A DNA stretch of 64,000 bases, taken from NCBI GenBank assembly GCA_002238485.1, contig MPMG01000001.1:496001-560000 (forward strand), read 5' to 3'. The DNA is from Chloroflexi bacterium bin20. GTDB taxonomy: Bacteria > Chloroflexota > Anaerolineae > Aggregatilineales > Phototrophicaceae. Shown here piece by piece: positions 51,135 through 59,905 of the stretch (its first letter is position 1; the number at the start of each line of letters is the position of its first letter). The notes below the pieces were generated by a model. That model was not told the origin of the DNA. It made no database searches and saw only the letters and a program-made list of their open reading frames with translations. A program made the translations under genes and the position numbers.

Positions 51135-52061
51135 ATGGCAAAAGCACAGGCAATTTCTGAAATCGCGAATATCGGGTGGGAGCAGCGAAAGCGCAAGTTC
51201 CTGCCCTATGCCTACCTTTCGCCGACCCTGGCTTTGCTCGCGGCATTGACCATCGTGCCCATCGTGACTGTCTTCCTCTATTCCCTGGTCGACAATGTCA
51301 TCATCAATCAAAATCCGCCGGTTTTTGTTGGCTTGGAGAATTACGAAGAAGTGCTGACCAACCGCAAGTTCCGCGGCGCGCTCAGCAATACCTTATACTT
51401 CGCGATTGTCAGTGTGATCGTGCACTTCATCATCGGCTTGTCTTTCGCGCTGCTGCTGAATACGCGCTTGATCGGCAACAAGACCAAAGCGCTCTTCCGC
51501 GTCATTTACATCCTGCCCTGGGTTTTCACGGCATCGATCATCGCTATCTTGTGGCGGCTGCTGCTGAATCCGCATGGCGTCATCAACTTTGTGCTGCTCG
51601 AGCTAGGCTTCGTCCAAGAGAAATTGGAGTGGCTGTCGGATCGTGATCTGGCGCTGAATGCGGTCACTTTCATCAATATCTGGGCGGGTTATCCCTTCTA
51701 CATGGTTAGCTTCCTGGCGGGCTTGCAGGGCATCCCCGACGATTTGTACGAAGCGGGCCGAGTCGATGGAGGCAACAGCTGGCAGCTATTCCGATTCATC
51801 ACCTTGCCGCAGCTGAAGCCGATTATCGTCAGCCTGGCGCTGCTGGATTTCATTTGGACGATACACCAATTCACCTTGATCTGGATGACCACCGGCGGCG
51901 GTCCTATGCGCTCTACGGAAGTACTGAGCACCTACACCTACAAAGCGGCATTCAGTTCCCACGAGTATTCGATCGCCTCGACGCTGGCGATGATCATCCT
52001 GGCGATTTGCACCTTTGTCGGCATCTTTTATGTGCGCAATCAGCGCATGACGGACGAATAA
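51135..52061 (+). CDS. Carbohydrate ABC transporter permease (MalF type)
   Basis: The 308-residue permease has six TM helices and the EAA loop DDLYEAGRVDGGNSWQLFRFITLPQLKPI near residue 205. It starts at ATG 51135 (AGG 7 nt upstream); ATG 51117 is possible but lies at the edge of a hairpin. It is 1 nt from the next permease gene. No ATPase gene is present, so a shared MsmX/UgpC-like ATPase elsewhere is expected. Confidence 0.92.
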   Translation: MAKAQAISEIANIGWEQRKRKFLPYAYLSPTLALLAALTIVPIVTVFLYSLVDNVIINQNPPVFVGLENYEEVLTNRKFRGALSNTLYFAIVSVIVHFIIGLSFALLLNTRLIGNKTKALFRVIYILPWVFTASIIAILWRLLLNPHGVINFVLLELGFVQEKLEWLSDRDLALNAVTFINIWAGYPFYMVSFLAGLQGIPDDLYEAGRVDGGNSWQLFRFITLPQLKPIIVSLALLDFIWTIHQFTLIWMTTGGGPMRSTEVLSTYTYKAAFSSHEYSIASTLAMIILAICTFVGIFYVRNQRMTDE

Positions 52062-52062
52062 T

Positions 52063-52905
52063 ATGGTTGCTAGTCGCGCGCAGATACGCCGAGCCAAGAT
52101 CCTGACCTGGATCGCGCTGATCATCGGCGCTTGTTTCGCTGGCTTGCCGGTGCTGTGGATGATCGCTTCGTCATTCAAATCCAATCTGGAGATTTTCGCC
52201 TATCCCCCGGCCTTGATAGACCACTCGTTTTCATTCAAAGCCTATCTGGCTGTGCTGGGCGATCCAGGACAATTGCGCTTTTTCTTCAACAGCTACCTGG
52301 TGGCGATCATGGTCACCATCTGCACTGTCGTGACGAGCATCCTGGCGGGCTACAGCTTCAGCCGCTACGACTTCCGTTTCAAGCGCTTCCTGACCCTGGT
52401 CATCATCGGCGTGCAATCTGTGCCGCCTATCACGTTGATGATTCCCTACTTCGGGCTGATTGTCTGGCTGGGTTTGTACAATTCATACACGGCGCTGGTG
52501 CTGACCTATATGGTCTTCACGCTGTCCTATGCCATCATCATGATGACCGGCTATTTCAATACCCTGCCACGCGATCTGGACGAGGCGGTGATGATCGACG
52601 GCGGTGGCAGTTTTGTTACGCTCTGGCGCATCTTGGCGCCGATATCCTTGCCAGGCATCGTCTCGGTGGGCGTCTATACATTTATGCTGGCCTGGAACGA
52701 ATTCTTGTTTGCGCTGACCTTGACTCGCACCAACGATATGCGAACTGTGCCGATTGGCATACACTTGCTGATGGGACAGCATTCTTTTGAATGGAATCAA
52801 ATGATGGCGCTGAGCGTGCTGGGATCACTGCCCGTACTGATCTTGTTTTTGCTCTTCCAGCGCTATTTCATCGCCGGCATGTCGGCTGGTTCCATCAAAG
52901 GCTGA
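52063..52905 (+). CDS. Carbohydrate ABC transporter permease (MalG type)
   Basis: The 280-residue permease has six TM helices, an N-terminal WMIASSFKSN motif and the EAA loop LPRDLDEAVMIDGGGSFVTLWRI near 170. The ATG is 1 nt after the stop of the partner permease. Together they form the channel for the 49775 binding protein. The sugar is unknown. Confidence 0.92.
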   Translation: MVASRAQIRRAKILTWIALIIGACFAGLPVLWMIASSFKSNLEIFAYPPALIDHSFSFKAYLAVLGDPGQLRFFFNSYLVAIMVTICTVVTSILAGYSFSRYDFRFKRFLTLVIIGVQSVPPITLMIPYFGLIVWLGLYNSYTALVLTYMVFTLSYAIIMMTGYFNTLPRDLDEAVMIDGGGSFVTLWRILAPISLPGIVSVGVYTFMLAWNEFLFALTLTRTNDMRTVPIGIHLLMGQHSFEWNQMMALSVLGSLPVLILFLLFQRYFIAGMSAGSIKG

Positions 52906-52942
52906 GTTGCCATTTGACCACCGCTGGAGAAAAAACCCTGCC

Positions 52943-53803
52943 ATGCTACTCAATATGAAAGAATTGCTCGCCGTTGCCCGCGCCCATGATTTCGCTGTGC
53001 CCGCCTTCAACATCAGCAGCAGCATGTTGCTAAAAGGCGCGATCGAAGCAGCAGAAGAAGCAGCAGCGCCCGTCATCGTCGCCATTCATCCCGATGAATT
53101 GGCTTTTGTCGGCACTGCCTTCGTCAAGATGGCGCTGGCCGAAGCGGCTGATGCCACGGTGCCCGTGGTGATCCACCTGGATCACGGCTCGTCAATGGAA
53201 CAAATCATGACTGCCATCCGCGCGGGATTCACCTCGGTGATGATAGACGCATCGGAATTGCCGCTGCCGCAGAATATCGCCGCCTGCCGCGAAGTTACGA
53301 ACCTGGCGCACGCTGTGAATGTCTCGGTCGAAGGCGAGCTTGGCACAATCGGCGAGCTGGACGAAGAGGCCGAAGCGGGCGCGGACGAAGTCATCTTTGT
53401 CAATCCCGACGAAGTGAAGCAATTTGTCGATGCCACCCATGTCGATACCTTGGCGGTCGCGATCGGCACTTCGCATGGCTTGTATCCCAAAGACATGAAG
53501 CCGGAAATCCGCCTGGATCTGCTGCGAGACATCCGCGCCAAAGTGGATACGCCTCTGGTGCTGCATGGCGGCTCGGGCAACCCGGACGCAGAGATCGCCC
53601 AGGCGGTTGCGCTGGGCATCAACAAGATCAACATCTCGGCTGATATGAAGAGCGCCTTTTATCGCAAAGCGCGCGAAGTCTTGACCGACCCCATCCTACG
53701 CGAGCCGAGCAGCATCTATCCGGCTTGTATTGATGCTATGAAAGTCGTCTGTCGCCAGAAGTTCGACCTCTTCAGCACGACTGGCAAAGCAGCCCTGTAT
53801 TGA
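52943..53803 (+). CDS. Class II fructose-bisphosphate/tagatose-bisphosphate-type aldolase
   Basis: The 286-residue zinc aldolase has IHLDHGSS (metal His of DHG), VEGELGTIGE, IGTSHGLY (metal His), LHGGSG (metal His) and NKINISAD. It resembles the KbaY/GatY/Fba family, which splits a ketose bisphosphate to dihydroxyacetone phosphate and an aldehyde. I start at the ATG at 52943, the usual N-terminus; the TTG at 52907 is better placed after AAAGG and gives 12 extra residues. The 3' end overlaps the kinase gene by 4 nt. Confidence 0.9.
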   Translation: MLLNMKELLAVARAHDFAVPAFNISSSMLLKGAIEAAEEAAAPVIVAIHPDELAFVGTAFVKMALAEAADATVPVVIHLDHGSSMEQIMTAIRAGFTSVMIDASELPLPQNIAACREVTNLAHAVNVSVEGELGTIGELDEEAEAGADEVIFVNPDEVKQFVDATHVDTLAVAIGTSHGLYPKDMKPEIRLDLLRDIRAKVDTPLVLHGGSGNPDAEIAQAVALGINKINISADMKSAFYRKAREVLTDPILREPSSIYPACIDAMKVVCRQKFDLFSTTGKAALY

Positions 53804-54981
53804 GCCAGCGTATCGCTCTGGGCTTCGGCAACAATATCGATTATGAAATCGTCTGGAATGCCGAGACGTTCAACAAACTCATCGCCAGGTATGGTATTTG
53901 CGATGCCGAGCTGGATTGCCGCACGGTCATAAAGAGCGAACGCGAATTGGTCGTCTCAATTTTGAGCTTTGTCAAGGCGGGGCGGGGCGGCGAACGATTT
54001 GTCGCGGACAGCGCTTTGATTGAGCGCTTCGCCAGCCGCTTCCAAAAGAAAATCACGCTGGGTGGCACGCCGGTGCGCGCAGCTATCGCCATGAGCAAGC
54101 TCGGACATGCTGCCGCCCTGCATCTGGTTTCTATGAATGACGAAGTGCGTCAGCTGTTGCCGCCGGGTTGCCCCTGGGTTTGCAGCAATCCTCGCGACAG
54201 CCACTATCCGCATCTTATCGTGCAATATCACAGCGGCGCTTCAGTACGAGCCAATGACATCAACATCCTTGCGCCAGCCGCCAACCGACTGATCTATCAT
54301 TGCAACGCCGACAATATCGCCATGCGCTTGCATGTGAACTTTGCAGACCTGCTGACCAATGCGCGGGCTTTGCTGGTTTCTGGCTTCAATGCCATGCAAT
54401 GCGAAAGGCTGCTGATTGCGCGCCTGGAGTCCCTGTCCGATATGCTGGATAAGCTGCCTGCCGATGCGGTCGTTTTCTGTGAAGACGGCGGCTACTACGA
54501 TGCCAGATTTCGCGGGCGTTTGCAGGAGACGCTTGGACCCAGAATTGATATCTACAGCATGAACGAGGACGAACTGCAAGAGCAGGTCGGCGCGCGGATT
54601 GCGTTGGACGATGCGCGGTCGATTCTGGCGGCGCTGGGCTGGCTGCACGGGCGAATTCCCGCCAAGACTCTGGTCGTGCATACGGGGCAATGGGCGCTGG
54701 CGCACGGTGGCGGCGTGCAACAGTATGCTGCGGCTTTGCGCGCTGGTGTAACCTTGGCGACAACGCGTTTTTGCCACGGCGACGGCTGGAAACGGGCGGA
54801 TTACCGCGCTATGCAAGAGCGCCTGCCGATACCCGCCAGCGCGCGCTTTGCCGATGCCGTCAATGCCAGTCGCTCGGATGCCTGCTGTGTGCCGGTTGCG
54901 GCAGCCGAGCCAGGCAATGCCACGACCATCGGCTTGGGCGATGCGTTTGTGGGCGGCTTCATGACGGCGCTGGCTGGGTAA
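53800..54981 (+). CDS. ADP-dependent glucokinase/phosphofructokinase-family protein
   Basis: The 393-residue protein has the ribokinase-like ADP-dependent kinase layout: GFGNNIDYE at the N-terminus, LGGTPVRAAIA near 87, SMNEDELQ near 258, VVHTGQWALA, and the C-terminal GLGDAFVGGF whose Asp is the catalytic base. This family is best known from archaea (ADP-glucokinase and ADP-phosphofructokinase) and animals. The operon suggests it phosphorylates the imported sugar or its 6-phosphate for the aldolase. The start is TTG overlapping the aldolase stop by 4 nt; no other early start exists. The nucleotide and sugar specificity are not provable here. Confidence 0.8.
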   Translation: MSQRIALGFGNNIDYEIVWNAETFNKLIARYGICDAELDCRTVIKSERELVVSILSFVKAGRGGERFVADSALIERFASRFQKKITLGGTPVRAAIAMSKLGHAAALHLVSMNDEVRQLLPPGCPWVCSNPRDSHYPHLIVQYHSGASVRANDINILAPAANRLIYHCNADNIAMRLHVNFADLLTNARALLVSGFNAMQCERLLIARLESLSDMLDKLPADAVVFCEDGGYYDARFRGRLQETLGPRIDIYSMNEDELQEQVGARIALDDARSILAALGWLHGRIPAKTLVVHTGQWALAHGGGVQQYAAALRAGVTLATTRFCHGDGWKRADYRAMQERLPIPASARFADAVNASRSDACCVPVAAAEPGNATTIGLGDAFVGGFMTALAG

Positions 54982-54989
54982 TTGGCTCG

Positions 54990-56858
54990 TCAGAATTTCG
55001 CGCCCGGCACCCGTACATCGCCGATTCGCCGCGTGATGCCTTGCGCATCCAGACGTTCCAGCACGGGGATGGCATATTTTCGGGAGCTGCCGAATTGATC
55101 GCGCAGGGTCTTGGCGTCGATTTCGCCATACGTCTCAATATGCGCGCGGATGCCTGCCACCAGCCCTGCGTAGTCCGGCGCGGCAAAGGCGATGCTGTCG
55201 CTGACCTGCACCAGACGCCGCAAGTCCAACAAGGCGCGCACCACTGTTTCGCCAGCCAGGTCGTTCATTTCGGCGATCGTCGGCGGGGAAAACGGCGCGG
55301 CTGCCAGCGCAGTCATAAGGCTGTCGATGCGCGCTTCTTGCTCGCTGCTAAAGCAGATGACATGCGACTTCAAGCGGATAAAAGCGCCATCAATCATCAG
55401 ACCTTCTTCAACGTCAATGACAGAATCCAGCAGATGCAGCTTGATGCGCAACCGACTGCCCAGTTCGGCGCGCGACATGCCCAGCCGCAGCGGGTTCGCG
55501 CTGTGGAATCGCTGCAATTCGGCGAGGATGCCTTGGACCAGACGCCGCCAGGAATCGCAGGACCAGATGCCCAAGCCGGGCAGATCGCGCACGAGTCCTG
55601 CCGCCAGCGCCTCAGCCAGCGCAGCTTTCATTGCCGGTTCGCCAAGACCTAGCTGCGCCTCCAAGTCGGCGAGCGCTTGCGGAGCGCGAGAGCGGGCTGC
55701 TATCGCCAGTTGTTCGCCAACTGAGCCGTGCAAACGCGTTTCCAGCTCGTCGATCACCTGCGGTTGCATGCGTTTATAGCGCCGACCGGGCTGCGCATTG
55801 ACGATGACTCCGCCCCCAACAGTCTGGGCCGGCGACGGCACGCGCAGGATAAAGCGGTCGCCGCGCGTCAGTGGCAGGGCTTCGCGCAGGCGGATCTGCA
55901 GCCAGCCGCTTTCGCCCGCTGCCAGTGAATCCGCATCCAGCAGCCGCAGCCGTGCCAGCGACTCGGCCGCCCCACAGAAGAACTTGACTTCGGCATTGTG
56001 CGCCAGCGGATGCTCGATATCGTCGAGCATGATGAAATGCGCGTCAGCCAGCAAGGTAGGCTGCAATCGCCCCGGTCGAGCCAGCACATCACCGCGTTTG
56101 ATTTCGGCATTGTTGATGCCGGCGATGTTGACAGCCACGCGATTGCCAGGCAGCGCCGTCTGCACATCGCGTTTATAGCTCTGCAAGCCGCGGACGCGCC
56201 CGCTGTGGTCGCCCGGCTGCACGAGCAGTGTATCCCCGACCGAAAGCGAACCGCCCGTCAACGTGCCAGTTACGACTGTGCCAAAGCCACTGACGACAAA
56301 GACGCGGTCGATAGGCAGGCGAGGCTGTCCACTGTTGGCGCGTTCTGGCAGGCCCGCCAGCAACGTACTCAATTCGTCCAGCAGTCGCTCGATGCCGGCG
56401 CCTGTCTGCGCGCTGACTTGCACGATAGGCGCGTCGTTGATGCCAGACTCGGCCAGCAGGTCTTCAATCTCCATCTGCACGAGCTCCAGCCATTCTTCGT
56501 CGTCAATCAGGTCGATCTTGCTGATGACGACGATGAGGCTGCGGATATCCAGCAAGCGCAGGATGGACAAATGCTCACGCGTCTGGGGCATGATGCCTTC
56601 GTCGGCGGCGATGACCAGCAGCGCAGCATCAATGCCGGGGAGGCCCGCCAGCATATTCTCTATGAAGTCCTGGTGCCCGGGCACATCGACGATGCCCAAA
56701 GTCTCGCCGTTGGGAAGCTCGACCCAGGCGAAACCGAGGTCGATAGTCAAGCCGCGGCTTTGTTCTTCGGCGAGGCGGTCGGGATTGATGCCGCTCAGTT
56801 TCTCGACCAGGCTCGATTTGCCGTGATCGACATGTCCGGCCGTGCCGATGACGCGCAT
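54990..56858 (-). CDS. selB: Selenocysteine-specific elongation factor SelB
   Basis: The 622-residue protein starts with TAGHVDHGKSSL (G1), then DVPGHQDF (G3) and SKIDL (G4), followed by two beta-barrel domains and a C-terminal stack of winged helices (about 375-622) that binds the SECIS hairpin. SelB delivers Sec-tRNA to in-frame UGA codons. No selA, selD or selC gene is in the window and I saw no UGA-interrupted protein here. It is preceded by a coiled-coil gene with a 3-nt gap. Confidence 0.93.
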   Translation of the reverse strand: MRVIGTAGHVDHGKSSLVEKLSGINPDRLAEEQSRGLTIDLGFAWVELPNGETLGIVDVPGHQDFIENMLAGLPGIDAALLVIAADEGIMPQTREHLSILRLLDIRSLIVVISKIDLIDDEEWLELVQMEIEDLLAESGINDAPIVQVSAQTGAGIERLLDELSTLLAGLPERANSGQPRLPIDRVFVVSGFGTVVTGTLTGGSLSVGDTLLVQPGDHSGRVRGLQSYKRDVQTALPGNRVAVNIAGINNAEIKRGDVLARPGRLQPTLLADAHFIMLDDIEHPLAHNAEVKFFCGAAESLARLRLLDADSLAAGESGWLQIRLREALPLTRGDRFILRVPSPAQTVGGGVIVNAQPGRRYKRMQPQVIDELETRLHGSVGEQLAIAARSRAPQALADLEAQLGLGEPAMKAALAEALAAGLVRDLPGLGIWSCDSWRRLVQGILAELQRFHSANPLRLGMSRAELGSRLRIKLHLLDSVIDVEEGLMIDGAFIRLKSHVICFSSEQEARIDSLMTALAAAPFSPPTIAEMNDLAGETVVRALLDLRRLVQVSDSIAFAAPDYAGLVAGIRAHIETYGEIDAKTLRDQFGSSRKYAIPVLERLDAQGITRRIGDVRVPGAKF

Positions 56859-56861
56859 GGG

Positions 56862-58079
56862 CTATCCACTCGGACGGTTCAGGCTGGCGCGATGATTTTC
56901 GGCGCTGTCACTCGCCTGACGCGCATCATATTGCAGCAGCATGGCTTGGTATCGTTCGCGGTAGAGCTCGGCGCGGGCGCGTTCCAGCTGCCACAGCCGT
57001 TCGATATCGCTGCGCAGGCTCGGCAGAGACGCTTCCAGCCGGTCGATACGTTTGATGAAAGAGGCGAATTCGCGGTCGTGGTTGCGCCAGACTTCGTCGC
57101 TGGAGAGTGTCAATTGCTTCCAGCGCTTCAGATCGTCATCGCGCCAGTCGTTCCACTCTTGCCGGAAACGTTCTTCGCTGAGACGCTGCATCTCTGCGCC
57201 TTCGCCCATGCGTCGTTCCAACCGGTCGCCGATGCGATTGAAATCGTCGATGATGCGTTTCATTTCACGATAGGCGCCCGCCCACACTTCAAAACGCTCG
57301 ATATAGCGCTGCAAGTCGTCGTCCTGGCTGCCAAAGCGATTCTGCAGCTCTGCCATTTGTTGGTCGCGCTGCTGGGATAATAATTGTTGCTGGTCAACAA
57401 ATTGCTGGATTTGTTCGCGCCGTTCGCGTTCCGTGTTGCCGATATCTTGCAATCGCCGTTCATTGCGCCTTGTCAAGTCTTCAATCAGCCCCAGTTTCGG
57501 CGAGATGCCATCGACCGATTTCTTGAATTCGGGCAGATCGGTTTCGAGCTCTGCCAGCCGGCGAGCATCAGAGCGGCGTTGTTCTTCCAAGAAAGCCAGG
57601 CGTCGGTCTGGTCCCTCCAGCTGCTTGGTCAGGTCTTCCATTTCCTGATTGAGGATGCGCATGGCATTCTGCAGGCGGTCGCCTTCGGATTGCAGGTCGC
57701 TGATATTGCCCAGCTGGCGTTCGATGCGCTCGGCTTTTCCCGATAGTTCGCGGACAGCCCGTTGGAAGTTTTCGCGCTGCAGCTCCAGCCGTCGTTCCGT
57801 TTCGCGTTCGGCGGTGAGTCGGCGCGCTTCGGCTTGCGAAAGCATCTGCTCCATATCGTCGCGCAGTTGTTCGATGATGTCGTGTTCGCGCTGCGCCGGC
57901 AGGGCTTCCTGGCGGATTTTTGCTTGATCCGATTCAACCGAATTAACTCGCCGCTGTACCACGCCGACATCTTCTGTCTGCTGTTCGAGGCGCTGTTCCA
58001 GGGTGTTGATGAGCGCTTTGTCATGGCGGCGCTGTTCATCGAGCCACTCGATCATGCTGGCAAGTTGGTTGATGTCCAT
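56862..58079 (-). CDS. Coiled-coil protein upstream of selB
   Basis: The 405-residue protein is predicted to be almost entirely helical. Heptad-like Leu/Ile/Glu/Arg/Gln patterns run from about residue 10 to 390 with short breaks near 170-200. There is no TM helix, signal peptide or catalytic motif. The start ATG at 58079 has AGGAG 9 nt upstream. It shares a strong promoter with selB, so the two may be co-transcribed. The family is not recognised; a structural or scaffold role is the only safe guess. Confidence 0.75.
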   Translation of the reverse strand: MDINQLASMIEWLDEQRRHDKALINTLEQRLEQQTEDVGVVQRRVNSVESDQAKIRQEALPAQREHDIIEQLRDDMEQMLSQAEARRLTAERETERRLELQRENFQRAVRELSGKAERIERQLGNISDLQSEGDRLQNAMRILNQEMEDLTKQLEGPDRRLAFLEEQRRSDARRLAELETDLPEFKKSVDGISPKLGLIEDLTRRNERRLQDIGNTERERREQIQQFVDQQQLLSQQRDQQMAELQNRFGSQDDDLQRYIERFEVWAGAYREMKRIIDDFNRIGDRLERRMGEGAEMQRLSEERFRQEWNDWRDDDLKRWKQLTLSSDEVWRNHDREFASFIKRIDRLEASLPSLRSDIERLWQLERARAELYRERYQAMLLQYDARQASDSAENHRASLNRPSG

Positions 58080-58129
58080 CGTGTCTGCTCCTGACAGCGC
58101 GCCCACAGACTTTCGCGGACGACAATTCC

Positions 58130-58158
58130 ATTGTAGCAGTTTGCCGCCGCCGATTCAA
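58130..58158 (-). promoter_or_regulatory. Promoter of the coiled-coil/selB operon
   Basis: On the minus strand TTGAAT (58153-58158) and TACAAT (58130-58135) are separated by 17 bp, about 45 nt before the first transcribed gene's ATG. Confidence 0.6.
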
Positions 58159-58233
58159 TTCGTCCGCCGCAGCTAATCGGGAGTGGTGAATCATGGACAG
58201 CGCAACCCTGAACGGACACTTTTTTTCTACCCC

Positions 58234-58319
58234 CCTCGGTCCCCCCGAAAAGTCGGGGGGGAGGCAAAGCACGCGCGCGGATTCTGTCCACAGGTTGGAG
58301 AGGGATTTAGGGAGGGGGG
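58234..58319. repeat. C/G-run hairpin element in the selB-his gap
   Basis: CCCCCCGA (58241-58248) pairs perfectly with TCGGGGGG (58253-58260) around AAAG, and CCTC/GAGG extends the stem. Downstream TTTAGGGAGGGGGG resembles the runs at 51056. It is probably a dispersed intergenic element rather than a gene. Apart from this, the region 58160-58367 holds no gene that I can support. Confidence 0.5.
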
Positions 58320-58367
58320 AATGAGGAACACATCAACACCTTCACCACTCCCCAGCCAATCAGCGTA

Positions 58368-58396
58368 TTGACAGCGCCGTCGCATTCAACTAGACT
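58368..58396 (+). promoter_or_regulatory. Promoter of the his operon
   Basis: TTGACA (58368-58373) and TAGACT (58391-58396) are separated by 17 bp. The expected start near 58403 gives a 24-nt leader to the His-rich peptide at 58427 and a 160-nt leader to hisH. Confidence 0.6.
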
Positions 58397-58426
58397 GCCA
58401 AGAACGAGGTAGGAGCAGAACAGTTG

Positions 58427-58477
58427 ATGACCAGAGCCTATCATCATCAGCATCTTTGCCGACTTGTCAGAGCGTAG
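58427..58477 (+). CDS. his operon leader peptide (16 residues, His-rich)
   Basis: ATG at 58427 opens a 16-codon frame, MTRAYHHQHLCRLVRA, ending TAG at 58475-58477. Three of four successive codons (58442-58453) are CAT. AGGAG lies 11 nt upstream and a sigma-70 promoter 30 nt upstream. A terminator follows 39 nt after the stop and hisH comes next. This is the layout of a his attenuator: scarce His-tRNA stalls the ribosome on the CAT codons. The candidate antiterminator is GAGCG (58470-58474, at the leader stop) with CGCTC (58520-58524). Confidence 0.75.
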   Translation: MTRAYHHQHLCRLVRA

Positions 58478-58515
58478 CCTGGCGTGTGACGATTTGCGCC
58501 GCCCCAGCACCAGAT

Positions 58516-58542
58516 GCCTCGCTCATAATGCGGGGTTTTTTT
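58516..58542 (+). terminator. his leader attenuator terminator
   Basis: CCTCGC (58517-58522) pairs with GCGGGG (58530-58535) around TCATAAT, followed by seven Ts (58536-58542). It lies 20 nt before hisH and after the leader peptide, so it acts before the operon rather than after a gene. Confidence 0.75.
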
Positions 58543-58562
58543 ATTTGTGAGAGGGACGAAAC

Positions 58563-59171
58563 ATGCTAGCAGTCATCGATTATGGCGCGGGAAATCTGCG
58601 CAGCGTCTTGCATGCATTGACTCACCTCGGCGTCACTGACATGCGCCTGGCGCGCGAACCACAGGAATTGCAGGGCGCGAGCAAGATTATCCTGCCCGGC
58701 GTGGGCGCGTTTGGCGCTGGCATGGCGCAGCTGCAACAGCAGGGGCTGGTTGATCCACTGAAGCAGGCGCTGGCGGCCGGAATCCCCTACCTGGGCATTT
58801 GCGTGGGCATGCAGATCCTCTACGAAGTCGGCGAAGAGATGGGCGAGCATGCTGGTTTGGGCGTGCTGGGCGGACGCGTGATTCGCTTCCCGCGCTTTGA
58901 CGCGCTCAAAGTGCCGCACATGGGCTGGAATCAGCTGAAGGTCAAGAAGCAATGCGCGTTGCTGGACGGGCTGGATGCGTCAAGCTATTCCTATTTCGTG
59001 CACAGCTATTACTGCGCGCCGACTGATCGCGGGACGATCGCCGCATCGGTCGATTATGGCGTGGAATTCGCGGCTGCGATCCACAGCGATACGATCTTTG
59101 GCGTGCAATTCCATCCCGAAAAGTCCCAGCAAACAGGCTTGCGCATTCTGACGAACTTTCTGCGTATCTAG
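58563..59171 (+). CDS. hisH: Imidazole glycerol phosphate synthase, glutaminase subunit
   Basis: The 202-residue class I amidotransferase has IDYGAGNL at the N-terminus, GICVGMQIL with the catalytic Cys near 81, and GVQFHPEKSQ with the catalytic His and Glu. It feeds ammonia to HisF. GAGAGGG lies 8 nt before the ATG. It is the first gene after the his leader. Confidence 0.96.
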   Translation: MLAVIDYGAGNLRSVLHALTHLGVTDMRLAREPQELQGASKIILPGVGAFGAGMAQLQQQGLVDPLKQALAAGIPYLGICVGMQILYEVGEEMGEHAGLGVLGGRVIRFPRFDALKVPHMGWNQLKVKKQCALLDGLDASSYSYFVHSYYCAPTDRGTIAASVDYGVEFAAAIHSDTIFGVQFHPEKSQQTGLRILTNFLRI

Positions 59172-59180
59172 GAGAGGCGG

Positions 59181-59903
59181 ATGATCATTTACCCGGCCAT
59201 CGACTTGCGCGGCGGAAAAGTCGTGCGGCTCCGCGAGGGCGATCCGGCGCGGCAGCAGACCTTCAGCGACAACCCGCTGTCGACAGCCCAACGTTGGCTC
59301 GATCAAGGCGCTAGTTGGCTGCACCTGGTCAATCTGGATGGCGCATTTGACCAAGCCAACGAAAATCTGCGCATATTGGAAACCATTGCCCGGCTGGAAG
59401 CCCGCGTACAATTTGGCGGGGGCCTGCGCGATCTGGCGGCGCTGCGACAAGCGCGAGATGCGGGCGCAGATCGGCTGGTTATCGGAACGATGACGGTGCG
59501 CGATCCTCTCTCGGCGGTGGCGGCAGTGCAAGAATTCGGCGCGGAGGCCATTTGCATGGCGCTGGATGCCCGCGATGGCAAGGTCGCCACGCACGGCTGG
59601 ACAGAGATCTCGCAGCAAAGCCCACTTGAGCTGGGCAAATGGCTGCAGGAACGGGGGGCGCGGCATGCGCTCTATACCGATGTGGCGAGGGATGGCGGTT
59701 TACGGGGCGTCAATACCGCTGATACGATTGCCCTCGCGCAGCAAACCGGCTTGCAGGTGATCGCGTCGGGCGGCGTGAGTCGGCTGGAAGACATCCGGCT
59801 GCTGGCGGAAAGCGGCAAAGTGGCTGGCGCGGTCATTGGCATGGCGCTTTATCGAGGCGAATTCCTGCTGGCGGATGCGCTGGCGGCGGCGAAAGGCGGC
59901 TGA
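59181..59903 (+). CDS. hisA: ProFAR isomerase (HisA)
   Basis: The 240-residue (beta/alpha)8 isomerase has the N-terminal Asp in [24 protein letters not shown] phosphate-binding loop and [12 protein letters not shown] with the second catalytic Asp. It converts ProFAR to PRFAR. It lies 9 nt after hisH with GGAGAGG before the ATG. Confidence 0.96.
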   Translation: MIIYPAIDLRGGKVVRLREGDPARQQTFSDNPLSTAQRWLDQGASWLHLVNLDGAFDQANENLRILETIARLEARVQFGGGLRDLAALRQARDAGADRLVIGTMTVRDPLSAVAAVQEFGAEAICMALDARDGKVATHGWTEISQQSPLELGKWLQERGARHALYTDVARDGGLRGVNTADTIALAQQTGLQVIASGGVSRLEDIRLLAESGKVAGAVIGMALYRGEFLLADALAAAKGG

Positions 59904-59905
59904 TT

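Noticed and set aside
55998..57380. 460-codon plus-strand open frame
   Set aside because: Antisense across selB and the coiled-coil gene, with no recognisable domain.
58215..58226. Run of Ts as a terminator
   Set aside because: No stem precedes the T run on the plus strand and no plus-strand gene ends nearby.
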